From Bicyclus anynana (taxonomy: Eukaryota > Arthropoda > Insecta > Lepidoptera > Nymphalidae), in contig NC_069095.1 of NCBI RefSeq assembly GCF_947172395.1, positions 6,758,001 to 6,822,000 of the forward strand: a stretch of 64,000 nucleotides of DNA. The letters run 5' to 3'. Position numbers and translations under genes: made by a program. The notes beneath the pieces are model-generated. The model was not told the origin of the DNA. It saw nothing but the letters and a program-made list of their open reading frames with translations, and ran no database searches. Positions 29,481-40,539 of the stretch are shown in pieces. Positions within the stretch are counted from its first letter, which is position 1, and every line of letters starts with the position of its first letter.

Positions 29481-30200
29481 AGCTTACAAAATTTTAAGTT
29501 TCTTACAATGAAGACAAGATAATTAACTATTCTTAATTTTCATAATAAAAATACATTGGTTTTGTTTACTTTCATATTGAATCACTACAAACATACTTTG
29601 ACTACATCTACTAGAAATAAACGAATTGGAATTTGATAACTTTTAGTGACAAAGCCGTCGTTACACCATGCTTTGATGTTTGTTATAGTTATTGTAATTT
29701 TTATTATCTGTTCTGTTTTGGTGTAATTTTAATTATTATTATTTTTGAATTTACAACTTGTAAAAGACATCAAGAGCATCGAGTTGAACTGTATATCTGC
29801 GGTTGCTCTTATACTATATGTATCGGAAAAGGTTTAGTTGGCGCTCGCGACAGCCGAAGGCACCGTCAACACCTCTGATTGATGGGCCTCGCGTCCAGCG
29901 ATTGTTAGTGTTTAACTAACAGTTACGATTCAAAACAAAATTGGATCTTGATTGATGGACTAATAGTATAAGCCAACGCGCTGCATCTAGAGAAAGTGTT
30001 AAGTGGTTTCATCACTGCATATAATTCATAGCGCCTTTATTCCGTTACGTAAACTTATCAAAATGTAATCACTTTAAAGTTAAACGGCTTCAGTTTAATA
30101 GATAGAGTTTGTACAGAGGTAAAAGGTAAAAATTACTGGTCAAGATAAGTGTTTCCTAGTGTACACATATAGAGTTGTCATTCAACACCCAAATAGAATA
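29481..30200. other. AT-rich unannotated stretch
   Basis: A short ORF (29633-29878) is unrecognised. A GC-richer patch at 29835-29900 ('ggcgctcgcgacagccgaag') shows nothing further. Confidence 0.3.
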
Positions 30201-30204
30201 TGTT

Positions 30205-30365
30205 ATTTCTATTTCTTTGAGTGCCTCTCCCCGACTAGCAGCGGCACTTAGTTTCAAAATTTTTTTTTTTATTTTTGCTAAGCGAAATAATGGAGCGGCA
30301 CTCACGATCCCGATCCACTCTCTGCTGTTCCAAGACCTAGACTTCTTTATGTGAGCAACGCCTCT
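30205..30365 (-). pseudogene. LINE C-terminal fragment, decayed
   Basis: Read on the minus strand: KKSRSW, then REWIGIVSAAPLFRLAK and, after an A-rich run, SRGEAL/'agaggcact'. This matches the SWLRNIREWTGIASAAQLFRLAK fragment at 18.7 kb. The middle is replaced by a homopolymer run. Confidence 0.65.
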
Positions 30366-30404
30366 TCTACTAGCAACCTTTCCCATCAAGATGATGTGCA
30401 ATAT

Positions 30405-30540
30405 AGGACAGCGCTTGACTACAATTAAGCCTGATGGTAAGCATTAATGCGGTCTAAGTTGGAGCGCGCTTACCTAGAAGATGCCTATTGACTCTTGCTT
30501 CTCTTGTGCTCGAGCATTTGCCCCAGTCATTTTGACGGTC
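30405..30540 (-). mobile_element. SINE fragment (GCGCGCTTACCTAGAAGATG type)
   Basis: 'acagcgcttgactacaatta', 'agcctgatggtaagcattaa', 'agttggagcgcgcttaccta', 'gaagatgcctattgactctt'. It is related to, but distinct from, the 'gttagcccttgac' SINE tail. Confidence 0.6.
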
Positions 30541-31540
30541 TGTAAAATTTCACCCTATTTACATGTAGCAGAACTTTTACATTTCTGTCTTTATTGAGTG
30601 GGAGATATTGAGTCCAGCTACAACTTTAAATCTAAAATTCCTTTCATCTTATTGAAATAAAATATTTGTATGTTTATTAAAAAGACGAAGCAAATCTTGA
30701 TTTTCTCAGCGAACCCTGCGTTTTGAACTAGAGTATGACCTAGTCATTACAAATAGACAAACAACTTTTTAAAATGCTAGTGATCTAAACCTACTCCAAA
30801 TAAAAGAATCTTGAATTAATTTTTTTTTAAATGCTGTTATCTTTGTATTAGCATATCGGACTTATATAGTACAAATGTACTAAAAATCTGTGTAGTAATG
30901 GAAAGGCTGTATTAACACACTTTTACTGTATTTTTTTTCCTTAGGGGGATCATTATGTAGGTACATATTTTCTCTACTATTAAATATAGCACGTTCAAAT
31001 AGGTTCATTCATCTGCAAGCTACGATGGCTATTTCTACTTTATGCTCATAGTAGAACTTTATAGTAAAGTAAATAAAGTATCTACAATGGTGAGAATAAG
31101 TAAAGATAAGAACCAAACAATGAGTGTATCTCATCATATTAATATTTTCATCTAAGCCCGAATAGCTCGGCGTGTACCAAGCGTTGTTTATTTTCAAGAT
31201 TAAATCTTTCACACTTAACGATTATTTCCGGACAGCGATGATCGGGCCCAGTCCTCAGTCCGAGGTCTGCCCGCTCTCTGCTATCACGTACATTTAATAT
31301 TATAAGCTATTAGGCGCCTTGCCGACCCTCCATTACTGTATCCATATCAAACCACAGACTAAAAGAATAATAGACTGTCAATCGGTGAAGCCATTCTAAA
31401 GCTTGCACGTACATCTTATCTATAATCTAACGTTCCTGTAAATAAATAATTGGCTAATCTATGCAAAGCTAAAGAGGAGAAAAAAAACTATAATCTCGAA
31501 TTAGCTCCTTACCATTATCCAATATTATAATATAATAAAT
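30541..31540. other. Unannotated, with a LINE 3'UTR scrap
   Basis: At 30702-30735 'ttctcagcgaaccctgcg' and 'ttttgaactagag' resemble the LINE 3'UTR block of 4.0 kb. Otherwise AT-rich, with a GC-richer patch at 31225-31290. No gene. Confidence 0.35.
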
Positions 31541-31545
31541 AGTAT

Positions 31546-31783
31546 TGGACGCCCGCGACTTGGTCCGCGTGGAATTTAGTTTTTCACAAATCCCTCGGGA
31601 ACCATGGATTTTTCCCGGATCAAAAGTAGCCTATGTATTAATCCAGGCTATAATATATCTTAATACCATCATCATCACTTAATTCGGTCAGAAGTCGTGG
31701 CGTGAAAGAGTAACAAGCATCCAAATATACATACATCCAAACATCCATACAAACTTTCGCGTTTATAATATTAGTAGGATTAT
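31546..31783 (-). mobile_element. Lep1-type Helitron
   Basis: Opens 'gtattggacgcccgcgactt' (the CTAG is mutated) and ends 'cgcgtttataatattagtag' + GAT on the plus strand. The body contains 'ccatggatttttcccggatc' and 'gtagcctatgtattaatcc'. The middle follows the other subfamily ('ggctataatatatcttaata', 'agtcgtggcgtgaaagagt'). Confidence 0.85.
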
Positions 31784-32125
31784 GTTTTTTGAAAGTTTCT
31801 TCTTAACCATACACTCTTGGCAATGTGGTCGTACTCGTAGTTGCAATTTGCGACGCTTTCTGGTGATTGGTTTTATTATTATGAGAGCACTTCAGACAAA
31901 AACGGTGACAAAAATTACAAGTTTATAGTATAATTTTATTTCATTAACGATATTGCAAGCCGGTAAGCGAAGTGTCTCAAACCAAGTTAATGTATAAAGT
32001 TCTAATCGTAACTTAAATATCAATAAGTATAAGTTATAACTGAGTTGATTTGATTTGTCTTTGAGGCATCCTTCTATTTCGTTGTTTTAGTCTGTGATCA
32101 TAATACGGAATTGTCTTAGACTTTT
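31784..32125. other. AT-rich unannotated stretch
   Basis: Nothing recognised. Confidence 0.4.
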
Positions 32126-32129
32126 TGCT

Positions 32130-32325
32130 CTTGCGGGGCATAAAACAAAAAGCCGGGATGAACGGCGCCGACCATTGTTCTCCGGCCATTCGTCGCACTT
32201 CATGCTATTCACATTCAAATTAAATGCTTGTGTACAAAATTAATTTGTCTTTTGTCTAAGCCCGGGCCGGGCGCTCTCGCTGACATGTGCCTAGATGCGC
32301 AGCGGGAGACACGTGCGGTAGAAAT
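32130..32325. other. GC-richer unique island with a SOX-like site
   Basis: CpG-containing DNA with ACCATTGTTCT near 32170, matching the general SOX core (A/C)CATTGT, and a CCCGGGCCGGGCGCTC stretch near 32260. No ORF. Possible regulatory element, by composition and one motif only. Confidence 0.3.
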
Positions 32326-32328
32326 AAA

Positions 32329-32475
32329 GCCTCGATAGATCCACAGACAAATTCCAGAAACAACAGAGAGGTCATGGATTCGAACCCCGCCCGTTGGGCT
32401 ATTGTCTTAATCACTTAACTCTAAGTGTCCACTCCTTTAAGGGTATTGGAAACAATCAAACATGTTTGACAAATT
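32329..32475 (+). mobile_element. tRNA-derived SINE (GCCCGTTGGGCTATTGTC family)
   Basis: 'aagcctcgatagatccacag' head, 'ggtcatggattcgaaccccg' B box, 'cccgttgggctattgtctta', and body 'agtgtccactcctttaaggg'. Same family as 25.1-25.7 kb. Confidence 0.65.
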
Positions 32476-32499
32476 TGCTTGACTGGTTAGTTAATTTTA

Positions 32500-32677
32500 A
32501 TATATAAATGCCAAAGATCATCACGAAATCTCAAAAAGCGCTTGACGTACAAAGATGAAATTTGGCAGTTAGTTTATAGATAGTAGAGGTCCGCTAAGAA
32601 CGGATTTTGCGAGAGGGCTGGATTAAGGAGGACTAAGGACGTACGAAGTTGTGAGCGTCCGTCCGCTAGTATATAAT
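32500..32677 (+). mobile_element. Helitron-like non-autonomous element, second subfamily
   Basis: Starts 'taatatataaatgccaaaga', has 'gatgaaatttggcagttagt', 'ggtccgctaagaacggattt', and ends GCGTCCGTCCGCTAGT, so a CTAG-T terminus is kept. The body is different from Lep1. Confidence 0.65.
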
Positions 32678-33825
32678 ATAGAAAAAGTCCAGTTGGGCTT
32701 TTTCATTATGCAATGTTTGCAAATGTTTCAAACAAAGCCGCAATTATTATCAAATTATTCAACAAACACGTTCGATTGTTTACATACAGGAGGAAGTAAT
32801 ATTTTTCAAAAAAAAATACAGTATTTTTTCTAGAAATAAAATAAAGAAAAGTTTACGTATTTTGCCTTGATTTTTGTATCTCGCCAATTGTTAGAAAAAA
32901 AAAACATTAAAGTAACAAAACGCATCGCCCCATTGTTACTGGCTAATTATTGTGCTAGATAGATATGTATATTATGAAGTGGAAGAGTTTGTTTGTTTAA
33001 ATTTGCTAAAGTAGGTAATATATTTATGCGCTTAAATGAAAAGCAATACCCAAATGATATATGATGCCATATGATAGCCAAACTTTTGACGATTAACTAC
33101 ATTAAAAAAAATACGTGTGGCACTCGGGGACTGCCGCGGTAAAGTTATTGCATAGCATTTTTTATCAACTAATGCATTTATAATTATTTTATTTTTTTGA
33201 TGAAAACCTTATAAAACTAAATTGATAATACCAAAAAGAATAAAAAAATAAAAGAAATGTTTACGTTGAGCTAAAATCGAACTCTGGTTTAATAAGTTTT
33301 TCCCCTTAGTTTCACACCACTTTTCTAGTTGAGTCGATATGATAACGTCGAAATGTGGTAATATAAAGCACGGCTTGGGTGTTAGGTTTATTTACGTTAC
33401 GGAATTTCTTGATTCGGTCGCCGCACTCAAGGCTGTAAAAAAATTAAAAATTGTATGATTATCTTCTAAAAAGTAAGTAAGAAAGAATTCTTTATTATTC
33501 GACGGTTTTCAAGGCGGACGAAGCTGTACGCGTCTGATAGTGTATGTATAAATTATGACCACGGAATGAGCATTAAACATTAAAAATTACACACCGTCCA
33601 CGGCAGAGATAATACAATGTGAATAATGGAGCTGAAATCACTTTTCCCGTTCAGTTATTAATTTCCCCCTCATTACATCAGAGATAACTGACACTTCAAT
33701 TTATCGTAACGCACTATGCCCGTTGATGCAAGTGGGTTAAGAATACGTTATTCGTATCGCAGTGTTATGTGTGATTGATGAGGCGTAATGTCAACGGGTA
33801 ATTTAATCGTACTACTTACCGTGAC
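32678..33825. other. AT-rich unannotated stretch
   Basis: No ORF of note and no repeat recognised; a stretch at 33470-33620 is mildly GC-richer. Confidence 0.35.
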
Positions 33826-34147
33826 TACTTAGCGAAGTGATAGCCCAGTGGATATGACCTCTGCCTCCGATTCCGGAGGGTGTGGGTTCGAATCCGATCC
33901 GGGGCATGCACCTCCAACATTTCAGTTGTGTGCATTTTAAGAAATTAAATATCACGTGTCTCAATCGGTGAAGGAAAACATCGTGAGGAAACCTGCATAC
34001 CAGAGAATTATCTTCATTCTCTGCGTGTGTGAAGTCTGCCAATCCGCATTGGGCCAGCGTGGTGGACTATTGGCCTAACCCCTCTCTTTCTGAGAGGAGA
34101 CTTGAGCTCAGCAGTGAGCCGAATATGGGTTGATGACGACGACGATG
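33825..34147 (+). mobile_element. Metulj-like SINE inserted at the edge of another
   Basis: Full-length with A box GATAGCCCAGTGG, B box GGGTTCGAATCC and tail GATGACGACGACGATG. It is flanked by an exact 11-bp direct repeat ACTTACCGTGA (33814-33824 and 34148-34158). The second repeat is part of the 5' end of the next SINE, so this younger SINE landed in the head of an older one. Confidence 0.9.
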
Positions 34148-34149
34148 AC

Positions 34150-34370
34150 TTACCGTGATAGCCCAGTGGAAATGACCTCTGCCTTCGATTCGGGGGGTGT
34201 AGGTAGTAACACCTCCTTCAGTTATGTGCATTTTAAGAAATTAAATAACTTAAGCGGTGAAGGAAAAACATCATGAGGAAACCTGAATACCTGAGAATTT
34301 TCTTAATTTTTTTCCTGTGTGAAGTTTGCCAATCCGCATTGGGCCAGCGTTGTCGACCATTAGCATAAGA
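34150..34370 (+). mobile_element. Older Metulj-like SINE, 3'-truncated
   Basis: Head 'accgtgatagcccagtgg', a damaged B-box region ('cggggggtgtaggtagtaac'), body to 'cattgggccagcgttgtcga' and then loss of the 3' part. More diverged than its neighbour. Confidence 0.85.
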
Positions 34371-34382
34371 AGAATAAATGGT

Positions 34383-34735
34383 GATATAACATTACTGCTT
34401 TTATGAGGAAAATACTACAGAATTTAAAGACCATTTTTGTTACTTAAGCTAGCAAAAATCGATAGGTAGATAATATTTTTTCGTTATTATGTGATTATTT
34501 GCCTCAAAATAAAAAAAAAACCGCGATCAGGGCTCGAAAATAGAAATAAACGGTTCTATTTTGCAACTTTGTAACCCTCCGTTTTGCTTAGGTGTTATAA
34601 AGTTTCCGCTTTTATAGGGAAAATGTTACAGATTTTAAAGACAATTTTTATTACTACGGCTTGCAGAAATCGATAGAATTTTTTTTCCTTATCATGTGGT
34701 TATTTGCTTCGAAATAAAAAATAACTAAATATTGA
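34383..34735. repeat. Two diverged direct copies of a ~211-bp unit
   Basis: Block 1 has 'ctgcttttatgaggaaaata', 'cagaatttaaagaccatttt', 'gcaaaaatcgatag', 'gtgattatttgcctc'. Block 2 has 'ccgcttttatagggaaaatg', 'cagattttaaagacaatttt', 'gcagaaatcgatag', 'gtggttatttgcttc'. Anchors are about 211 bp apart. No ORF. Confidence 0.8.
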
Positions 34736-35215
34736 CCAAAATAAATGCTCATAGACGTGTCAAAATATAAACGATTATTTCACGTTTACATTTCGATCAT
34801 CGTAACTTAATTGAAACAAATAAATTGAACGGTGAGATATAAAGTGAAGCCGAACAAAAGGTTCCGGCTAAAGAACAGTCCATAGACAAGAACAAAGCGT
34901 GACGAACTCCTCCCCGATACCGCGTCTTTAGTTACGTATAATTAAAAAATCAAATATCGACATTTAACAAATCTCGCCGTGTCGAAGACGCCTCTACGAA
35001 TCACTTCGTCAATTAAGATATTTTAAAATTTAGATTTCCTTGAGTGGTTCTTAATTTAATACAACACTAATGAACTCATCAAATGTATCTAGTTATATTG
35101 ACTAATTGAGATATTTTTTCTGCATTAATAGGTGTTAACGTTGGTTGGTCATTAAATACTTTCTATATTTAAAAACTTGGGTGAGATATAAGTTGACTAA
35201 TTAACAAAGTGAAAA
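34736..35215. other. AT-rich unannotated stretch
   Basis: Nothing recognised. Confidence 0.4.
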
Positions 35216-35220
35216 AATAA

Positions 35221-35450
35221 ATGCGTTTTCAGACAGTCATTGAAAATTAATTTCAAAATAAAACTCAATTTTTTTCATTTTATTTACGTTTAAGTAGTTA
35301 GTACATGTTCATTTGTAATCGAAATAAATATGTTTTCAGACAGGTCGTCAGTCATTGAAAATTAATTTCAAAATGAAACTCATTTTTTTCATTTTATTTA
35401 CGTTTAATTATTTAATCCATGTTCATTTTAAATCGATAATATACATTTTT
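35221..35450. repeat. Two direct copies of a ~115-bp unit
   Basis: The anchor TGAAAATTAATTTCAAAAT lies at 35241 and 35356. Both units share 'gttttcagaca', 'tcattttatttacgttta' and 'catgttcatt'. High identity suggests a recent local duplication. Confidence 0.9.
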
Positions 35451-36530
35451 TTCTATGTTTTAATGATATAAATCAATGGTAATAAATAAAACACAAACGC
35501 CTATTCCTATAAAATAATATTGTTTCAACAAAGGGAAAAAAAATAAACTGCATAGTACTAAAACCTCAGACGCAAAAAAACCTTCTGCGGTTGGGGCATG
35601 TACCTATCAGAAGAAAGTAACTAATAATTTCCATGAATTTTAAATATCATTCTTACTCGTTTATTATAAATACGACAACAATTTTTACCTTGCTGTTACC
35701 TGTAGCATTTCCGGCCTAACAAAATCTGACACACATGGACTTCAAACTGGAAACAGAATATCTTCATTCTTCAACAAGTTTACATGCCGCGTCTTCACCC
35801 GCGTATTGTTCCCGTAAGAGTACAGCGATAAAATATTGCCTATGACACTCGCAAACAACGTGGCTTTGAAGTGATTAAAGAACTTTAAAAATCGGTTTAG
35901 TAGATCCAGAGTTTACCCTCTACAAAACCACAATTTTTACCTATTTCAAATATTATTATAAAACGCAAAATCAGAAAGAGTCAGCCATCAAAAAGTCCAC
36001 GCATACGAAATTGCCGATTTGTACCAGTTATTTATAAATCAAATTAAATTTAGATACAATAAAACTATTATGAATGAATTAATTTACTTTATTGTCTTTC
36101 CGTTCTGAGAAAATAAGCAATAGTGATTCACCGGCACACCCCGACAACTCACTCACGGAGATTCTAATCTGAATATCACAATGATGCTAAATAAAATAGC
36201 CATGACTGGAACATTTGCCATTCGACCACTATGTAGGTTGTACCAACATAACACTAAACAATGTTTATGTTTATGAATGAATGCTACATGGCCTATCTCT
36301 ATCTACCTTTATTTCCTAAGAACTTAATTATTAATATGCAGCAATGACGAAGCGGTTGGTCGTTAATTAGGATTATTGTTCAGGGTATTTTTGGAGGCGC
36401 CATTTGAAATGGCTTGTGACTAATATTTCAAAGAAGTAGGGCGATGGAACATAATCGCCATATTTCTGTGAAACATACTTATACCTATCAGCGGCGAAGA
36501 GTCCATACAGGCCGATTCCCGCCGGGTTAG
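35451..36530. other. Mostly unannotated; possible repeat remnant
   Basis: 35785-35945 ('gccgcgtcttcacccgcgta', 'aaaaatcggtttagtagatc') has the look of a decayed non-autonomous repeat. The rest is AT-rich with no gene. Confidence 0.3.
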
Positions 36531-36532
36531 CA

Positions 36533-36935
36533 AAATCAAAAATCAAAATCAAAAATCATTTATTTCAAGTAGGCTCAGTTTACAAGCACTTTTGACACGT
36601 CAGTTGACTATTTGTAAAGATTCTACCACCGGTTCGGAAGGCAGGTCCTGCTGAGAAGATACCGGCAAGAAACTCAACAGTTGCTCTTTTGAAAAAGTTA
36701 TACAGTATTATAATTTACAATTGATAACAATTACTGTTTACATTTGTTATAGTTTTACTTCCTGTGTGAAGGTGGAAGCTGATCCAACGGCCTCCAAGCA
36801 TTTTTATCATTAAGGAACTCATCAATGTTGTAGTACCCTCGACTAAGTAAATGTTTTTTAACACATTGCTTAAAGCTATGCATTGGCAGGTCCATCACAG
36901 TAGCTTTTAAAAACCATACATGTTCATTATTGAAA
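36533..36935 (-). pseudogene. Jockey/CR1-type LINE 3' end
   Basis: The minus strand encodes VMDLPMHSFKQCVKK, HLLSRGYYNIDEFLND, KNAWRPLDQLPPSHRK and a stop, an uninterrupted C-terminal tail of the LINE polyprotein. The 3'UTR follows with 'gttgagtttcttgccggt', 'ctgccttccgaaccggtg', and a TTTTGAT-type tail (complement 'aaaatcaaaaatcaaaatca' at 36533). 5'-truncated; non-functional. Relatives are at 3.75, 16.4 and 43.4 kb. Confidence 0.8.
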
Positions 36936-37155
36936 TAAATATATTATCCAAGTAATATGGATGTATGAGAAACCGGAGTTTGTATCAAGCAGTATGAATA
37001 TCCTTTTCTTTAGGACGGCTTACCTTCGTCAAAATTCCATCCTTCGCCACTGATACCTATAGTATAAAAACAAAATACTTTCAATATCTTTAAACTACAC
37101 AACGGAAGGTTTTCAAAAATAGATAAAGTGATTCAAAAGGAATATTAAGATATGG
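36936..37155. other. Unannotated unique sequence
   Basis: Nothing recognised. Confidence 0.35.
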
Positions 37156-37159
37156 GTGT

Positions 37160-37219
37160 AGTATAAAAAAAACATGTTTCAGGTTTAGGACCAGGACTAA
37201 ATCGCGGGCGTCCACTAGT
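37160..37219 (+). mobile_element. Helitron 3' end fragment
   Basis: 'ggactaaatcgcgggcgtcc' followed by ACTAGT: the CTAG-T terminus of a Lep1-like element. Only the terminus is recognisable. Confidence 0.6.
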
Positions 37220-37225
37220 CTATAA

Positions 37226-37420
37226 TTATATATATTTATAAATGCGAAAGTAGATTTGTTTGTTTATTAAGCATTCAAAGCTAAAACACTTTAAAAATTC
37301 TTTTACCATTGGAAAATTACATTATCAGCGAATAACGTAAGCTATACGTTATGTTCGCGTTCCAAAGGGAATGGCAACTACACGGGTTAAAATCTATTTT
37401 AAATTTTGCTAAAAATGTAA
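37226..37420 (+). mobile_element. Decayed Helitron-like 5' part
   Basis: 'ttataaatgcgaaagtagat' and 'ttgtttgtttattaagcatt' is the usual 5' start of lepidopteran non-autonomous Helitrons. The continuation is diverged and the 3' end is not found. Confidence 0.45.
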
Positions 37421-37930
37421 AACTAAGTATTCCTAAATAATCCAATAAGAGATTAACTAAGCAGTTAACAAGTAATCAATGAATCGTAACCTAATATTTC
37501 TGGTCGACTTAAAAATAATTAAGAATACTTAATAGGCATATGAAGTAGAGATAAAGTTTAAAGGTTTTAGAAAAAATCGTTAACCTATTTATCTCACAGT
37601 TATAATTACACACGTATAAAATTAGAGAGGAAAGGTGTCGCAACTAGTCTAATCCACAAGCACTTAATTGGGCATTACACTCCACAAAAAAAAACTGATA
37701 ACCTGATAAGCCGACAGAACAAATTAATGTAGCAATTAACCTTTCAAAGTTGGAATTAAAGATAAAAGCTTAGTCAACTTGAATGTGTTATTGTTGCAGT
37801 GAAAGAACGTGAAGAGTTTACAAGGATATTTCTCAGAACATCGAGGAAGACCCTAAGGGTCAAAGTAGACGAAAGACAAAAGTAAACGTACGACATACTC
37901 GTAGTCCCTTGTCGTAAGTGTAAAAATTAA
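37421..37930. other. AT-rich unannotated stretch
   Basis: Nothing recognised. Confidence 0.4.
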
Positions 37931-37935
37931 AACCC

Positions 37936-37977
37936 GTAGTTCTAATTAATTATGATACCATAATTAATTAGAACTAC
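37936..37977. repeat. Perfect 19-bp inverted repeat, 4-bp loop
   Basis: GTAGTTCTAATTAATTATG (37936-37954), loop ATAC, and its exact complement at 37959-37977. It contains paired TAATTA homeodomain-like cores, which may be coincidental in AT-rich DNA. Confidence 0.95.
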
Positions 37978-38137
37978 ACTCATGTAAGATGGCAGTTAAA
38001 AGCTACAAGCTAGCAGTTAATAAAAAATCAAAGAATAAGAGTTATATTAGTAATTTAATTTATATACTGCCATTTGCATTACTGAGTTATTTTTTCAAAG
38101 TGGTAACGTTATCACTCATTGTAAGAACTATTTGTTA

Positions 38138-38192
38138 CAACCGAACCTTCGGTGGGCGAGTCCGACTCGCGCTTATCCGGCTTTTTTTTAAC
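38138..38192 (+). repeat. End of the 'GAGTCCGACTCGC' dispersed element
   Basis: 'cgaaccttcggtgggcgagt' and 'ccgactcgcgcttatccggc' + T-run is a well-known end of a lepidopteran dispersed element. A related, longer copy is at 51.05-51.42 kb. Only the end is present, inside an 82-codon ORF that is not a gene. Confidence 0.7.
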
Positions 38193-38920
38193 ATTGTTAC
38201 AATAACACGTAATACAGATAGAAGTACAAACGCATGACGAAACCTCGATATTCTATAAAATTATATTTTTTGAATTGCATCGTGTATTACGGATGAGCGA
38301 CTACAAAATGCTAAGTGACTACAAGTGTTGTACCTATATTTTTTTTAAGCAAGCGTGTTATTTTTAAACATTGCGACTGACTACAATTCTTTCGTCTGCG
38401 TTAGGCCTAAAGGATTTTGTGTGCGGACTCTACCTGGCATCGAGCGGCACTTGAAACCTGTCTCGATCAATCCACATCTTGTTGCTCGTGTTAAATAAAA
38501 ACGTCTCTTAAAATACCAACGAATGAGCGCTGACACTTGTCATTCCGGTCCTCAATCCTTTATATTTGTCTTTGAAATGTGATGACAGTGGTACAAATTA
38601 CGAGTACAAATCTGTTGGTCGTTCATAACTCGCTATCTGGCGCGGTTGATGGATGCGTCGACTCTCTCTCTTCGCTCGGATCATCGTAGCGTAATTAATA
38701 TGGGCCCCGGCTATGTGAATCAATGTCATTCCGACCTCTTCCGCTTCGAATGGTGATACTGATGACTGTTCTGTCAAAACTGAATCATTTCGGCGTATAA
38801 AACCAAGTCAAAGTCACATTAGGTTTATTCGGTGAGAACATTATGTTCATTTTGTGTAGACCTATTGCCATGTGTAATATTTTTGGTTTCGAAATTATTT
38901 CTCAACAAGTAGCACAAGGA
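38193..38920. other. Unannotated unique sequence with GC-richer patches
   Basis: Mixed composition, patches of CpG near 38440-38480 and 38635-38730. No repeat or coding region recognised; possible noncoding functional DNA. Confidence 0.25.
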
Positions 38921-38921
38921 A

Positions 38922-39212
38922 AGAGCCGTGATAGCCTAGTGGATATGACCTATGCCTTCAATTCGGAGGACGTAGGATTGAATCGGGTCAGGGGCATGCA
39001 CCTCTAACTTTTCAGTCATGTGCAATTTAAGAAATTAATCATTTGTCTTAAACGGTGAAGAAAACCTGCATGCCTGAGAATTTTCTTAATTCTCTGCCAA
39101 TCCGTATTGGGCCAGTGCCAGTGTGGTAGACTATTTGGCCTTTTGGGCTAACACCTCTCATTCTGAGAGGAGACTCGAGCTCAGCAGTGAGCCGAATATG
39201 GGTTGATAATCA
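38922..39212 (+). mobile_element. tRNA-derived SINE, Metulj-like
   Basis: Head GAGCCGTGATAGCCTAGTGG, B-box region mutated ('gtaggattgaatcgggtc'), body with a short duplication (gccagt twice), end 'gaatatgggttgataatcac'. Confidence 0.85.
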
Positions 39213-39425
39213 CACTAATAATTATAAAAAAGGCGAAAGTTTGTGTGTAAGTGTATATGTTTGTTCCTCCTTTGCGCTGCGGGTACTGAAGCAATTTGGA
39301 ATGGAAATAGATTTTACTCGGGATTAACATATAGGCTACTTTCATTCCGTAAAATCCATGGTTCCCTCGGGATTTGTGAAAAACTGAATTCGGCGGAAAA
39401 CCCGGCGTCCGTTAGTAATATATAA
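39213..39425 (+). mobile_element. Lep1-type Helitron, directly abutting a SINE
   Basis: Starts 'cactaataattataaaaaag' + 'gcgaaagtttgtgtg', body 'tactgaagcaatttggaatg', ends 'cccggcgtccgttagtaata' (CTAG altered to TTAG). It is joined to the SINE tail without spacer. Confidence 0.85.
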
Positions 39426-40015
39426 GTTCTGAAGAAATGTTGTAAATATAAGCCGAGTCAGCGGGAATAAAAACACAACTGCCTTTTTCACCAGAATTAT
39501 CGCATATAATCTATTGTATTTATAATACATAATAATAATCAATGATAATATATGGGTATTTATGCACTTTTACATATAATTATTGACTTTTTCCTCACAC
39601 CGATCTCTCTTTTGTCCTCTCTGTATCATATATCCTTTCCCTCCAACTCGTCGACCGACTATGTCATTCTCTCTGCTCTGATTGGTCAATGTTTCTCTGC
39701 GTCGACGCTATTGGCTGATTACAGTAAACTTACGTCTAAAAATCTAAAAAATAATTAATCACATTTAAATAGTTGAAAGAGAATAGCTTAATTAATGTAT
39801 CCACTTCCAAATTTACGGAGTATCGACTGTGGGACTCGTGGCCATCTTTAACAGAACCTAACATAACTAACCCGACTTTGTTGTACACAAATAAAATTAG
39901 TAAGTGACATTTGCATAGACTGAATCTACAAATTGAAAAAAAAAGGAAATCAATATAGCACGGCGACGCTGTTTTGTAGCTCAAGTTCAAAGGCCAGTAA
40001 ACATTATTTAGAGAT
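39426..40015. other. AT-rich unannotated stretch
   Basis: Nothing recognised. Confidence 0.4.
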
Positions 40016-40019
40016 AACG

Positions 40020-40235
40020 AGTGAATCGTAAAACGCTTGTAGTAAATAGGCCCTCGTTGGCGCGGGCGCGTGCTATTGTTGCATGCAATTTACCGCCGCT
40101 TCAATCGCTGAAATATTTTGTGCAACGGGCATGTCCAATTGCTAACGAGCCGACTGCGACGTACAAATGAATAAGCACCTCATGCGCACGGGGCATAGAC
40201 TAAGCGATGCAGAGCACAGCGCATGACGCGCAATA
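40020..40235. other. GC-richer unique island
   Basis: CpG-rich stretches ('ctcgttggcgcgggcgcgtg', 'cgcacggggcatagac') and GCTATTGTTGCATGCAA, holding a SOX-like ATTGTT core and a POU-like ATGCAA core side by side near 40073-40090. No ORF. A regulatory role is an inference. Confidence 0.3.
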
Positions 40236-40299
40236 GTATCGATTTGAATGAATAAATCTTTTGTTATAAAATTGTAATGTGCGATCATCACACTATAGC

Positions 40300-40400
40300 C
40301 AAAGCTGCAAAAGTTTGGTTAAGGCCGGACTGGCCTATTGGAGGCTATGAGTTCGACTCCATCAGACAATTGTCGTACCTACTCACTATTTATACAATAT
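40300..40400 (+). mobile_element. Diverged SINE head
   Basis: 'ggcctattggaggctatgag' + B-box-like GAGTTCGACTCC and 'caattgtcgtacctactcac' parallel the SINE at 25.2 kb, rearranged. Confidence 0.4.
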
Positions 40401-40539
40401 TTTCGACTATCGGGTTTTTTCAACTAATCATGCAGAGATGGATTATCACCTTATTTGATAAATAAACCCGAATAACAAACAGGTCATGGGCTTCCACCAC
40501 ATAGACTAAAATAAATATTGAGAATGAATTGTTCAACGG

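Noticed and set aside
29835..29900. GC-rich patch as an exon
   Set aside because: Too short, no convincing frame or splice-site pair.
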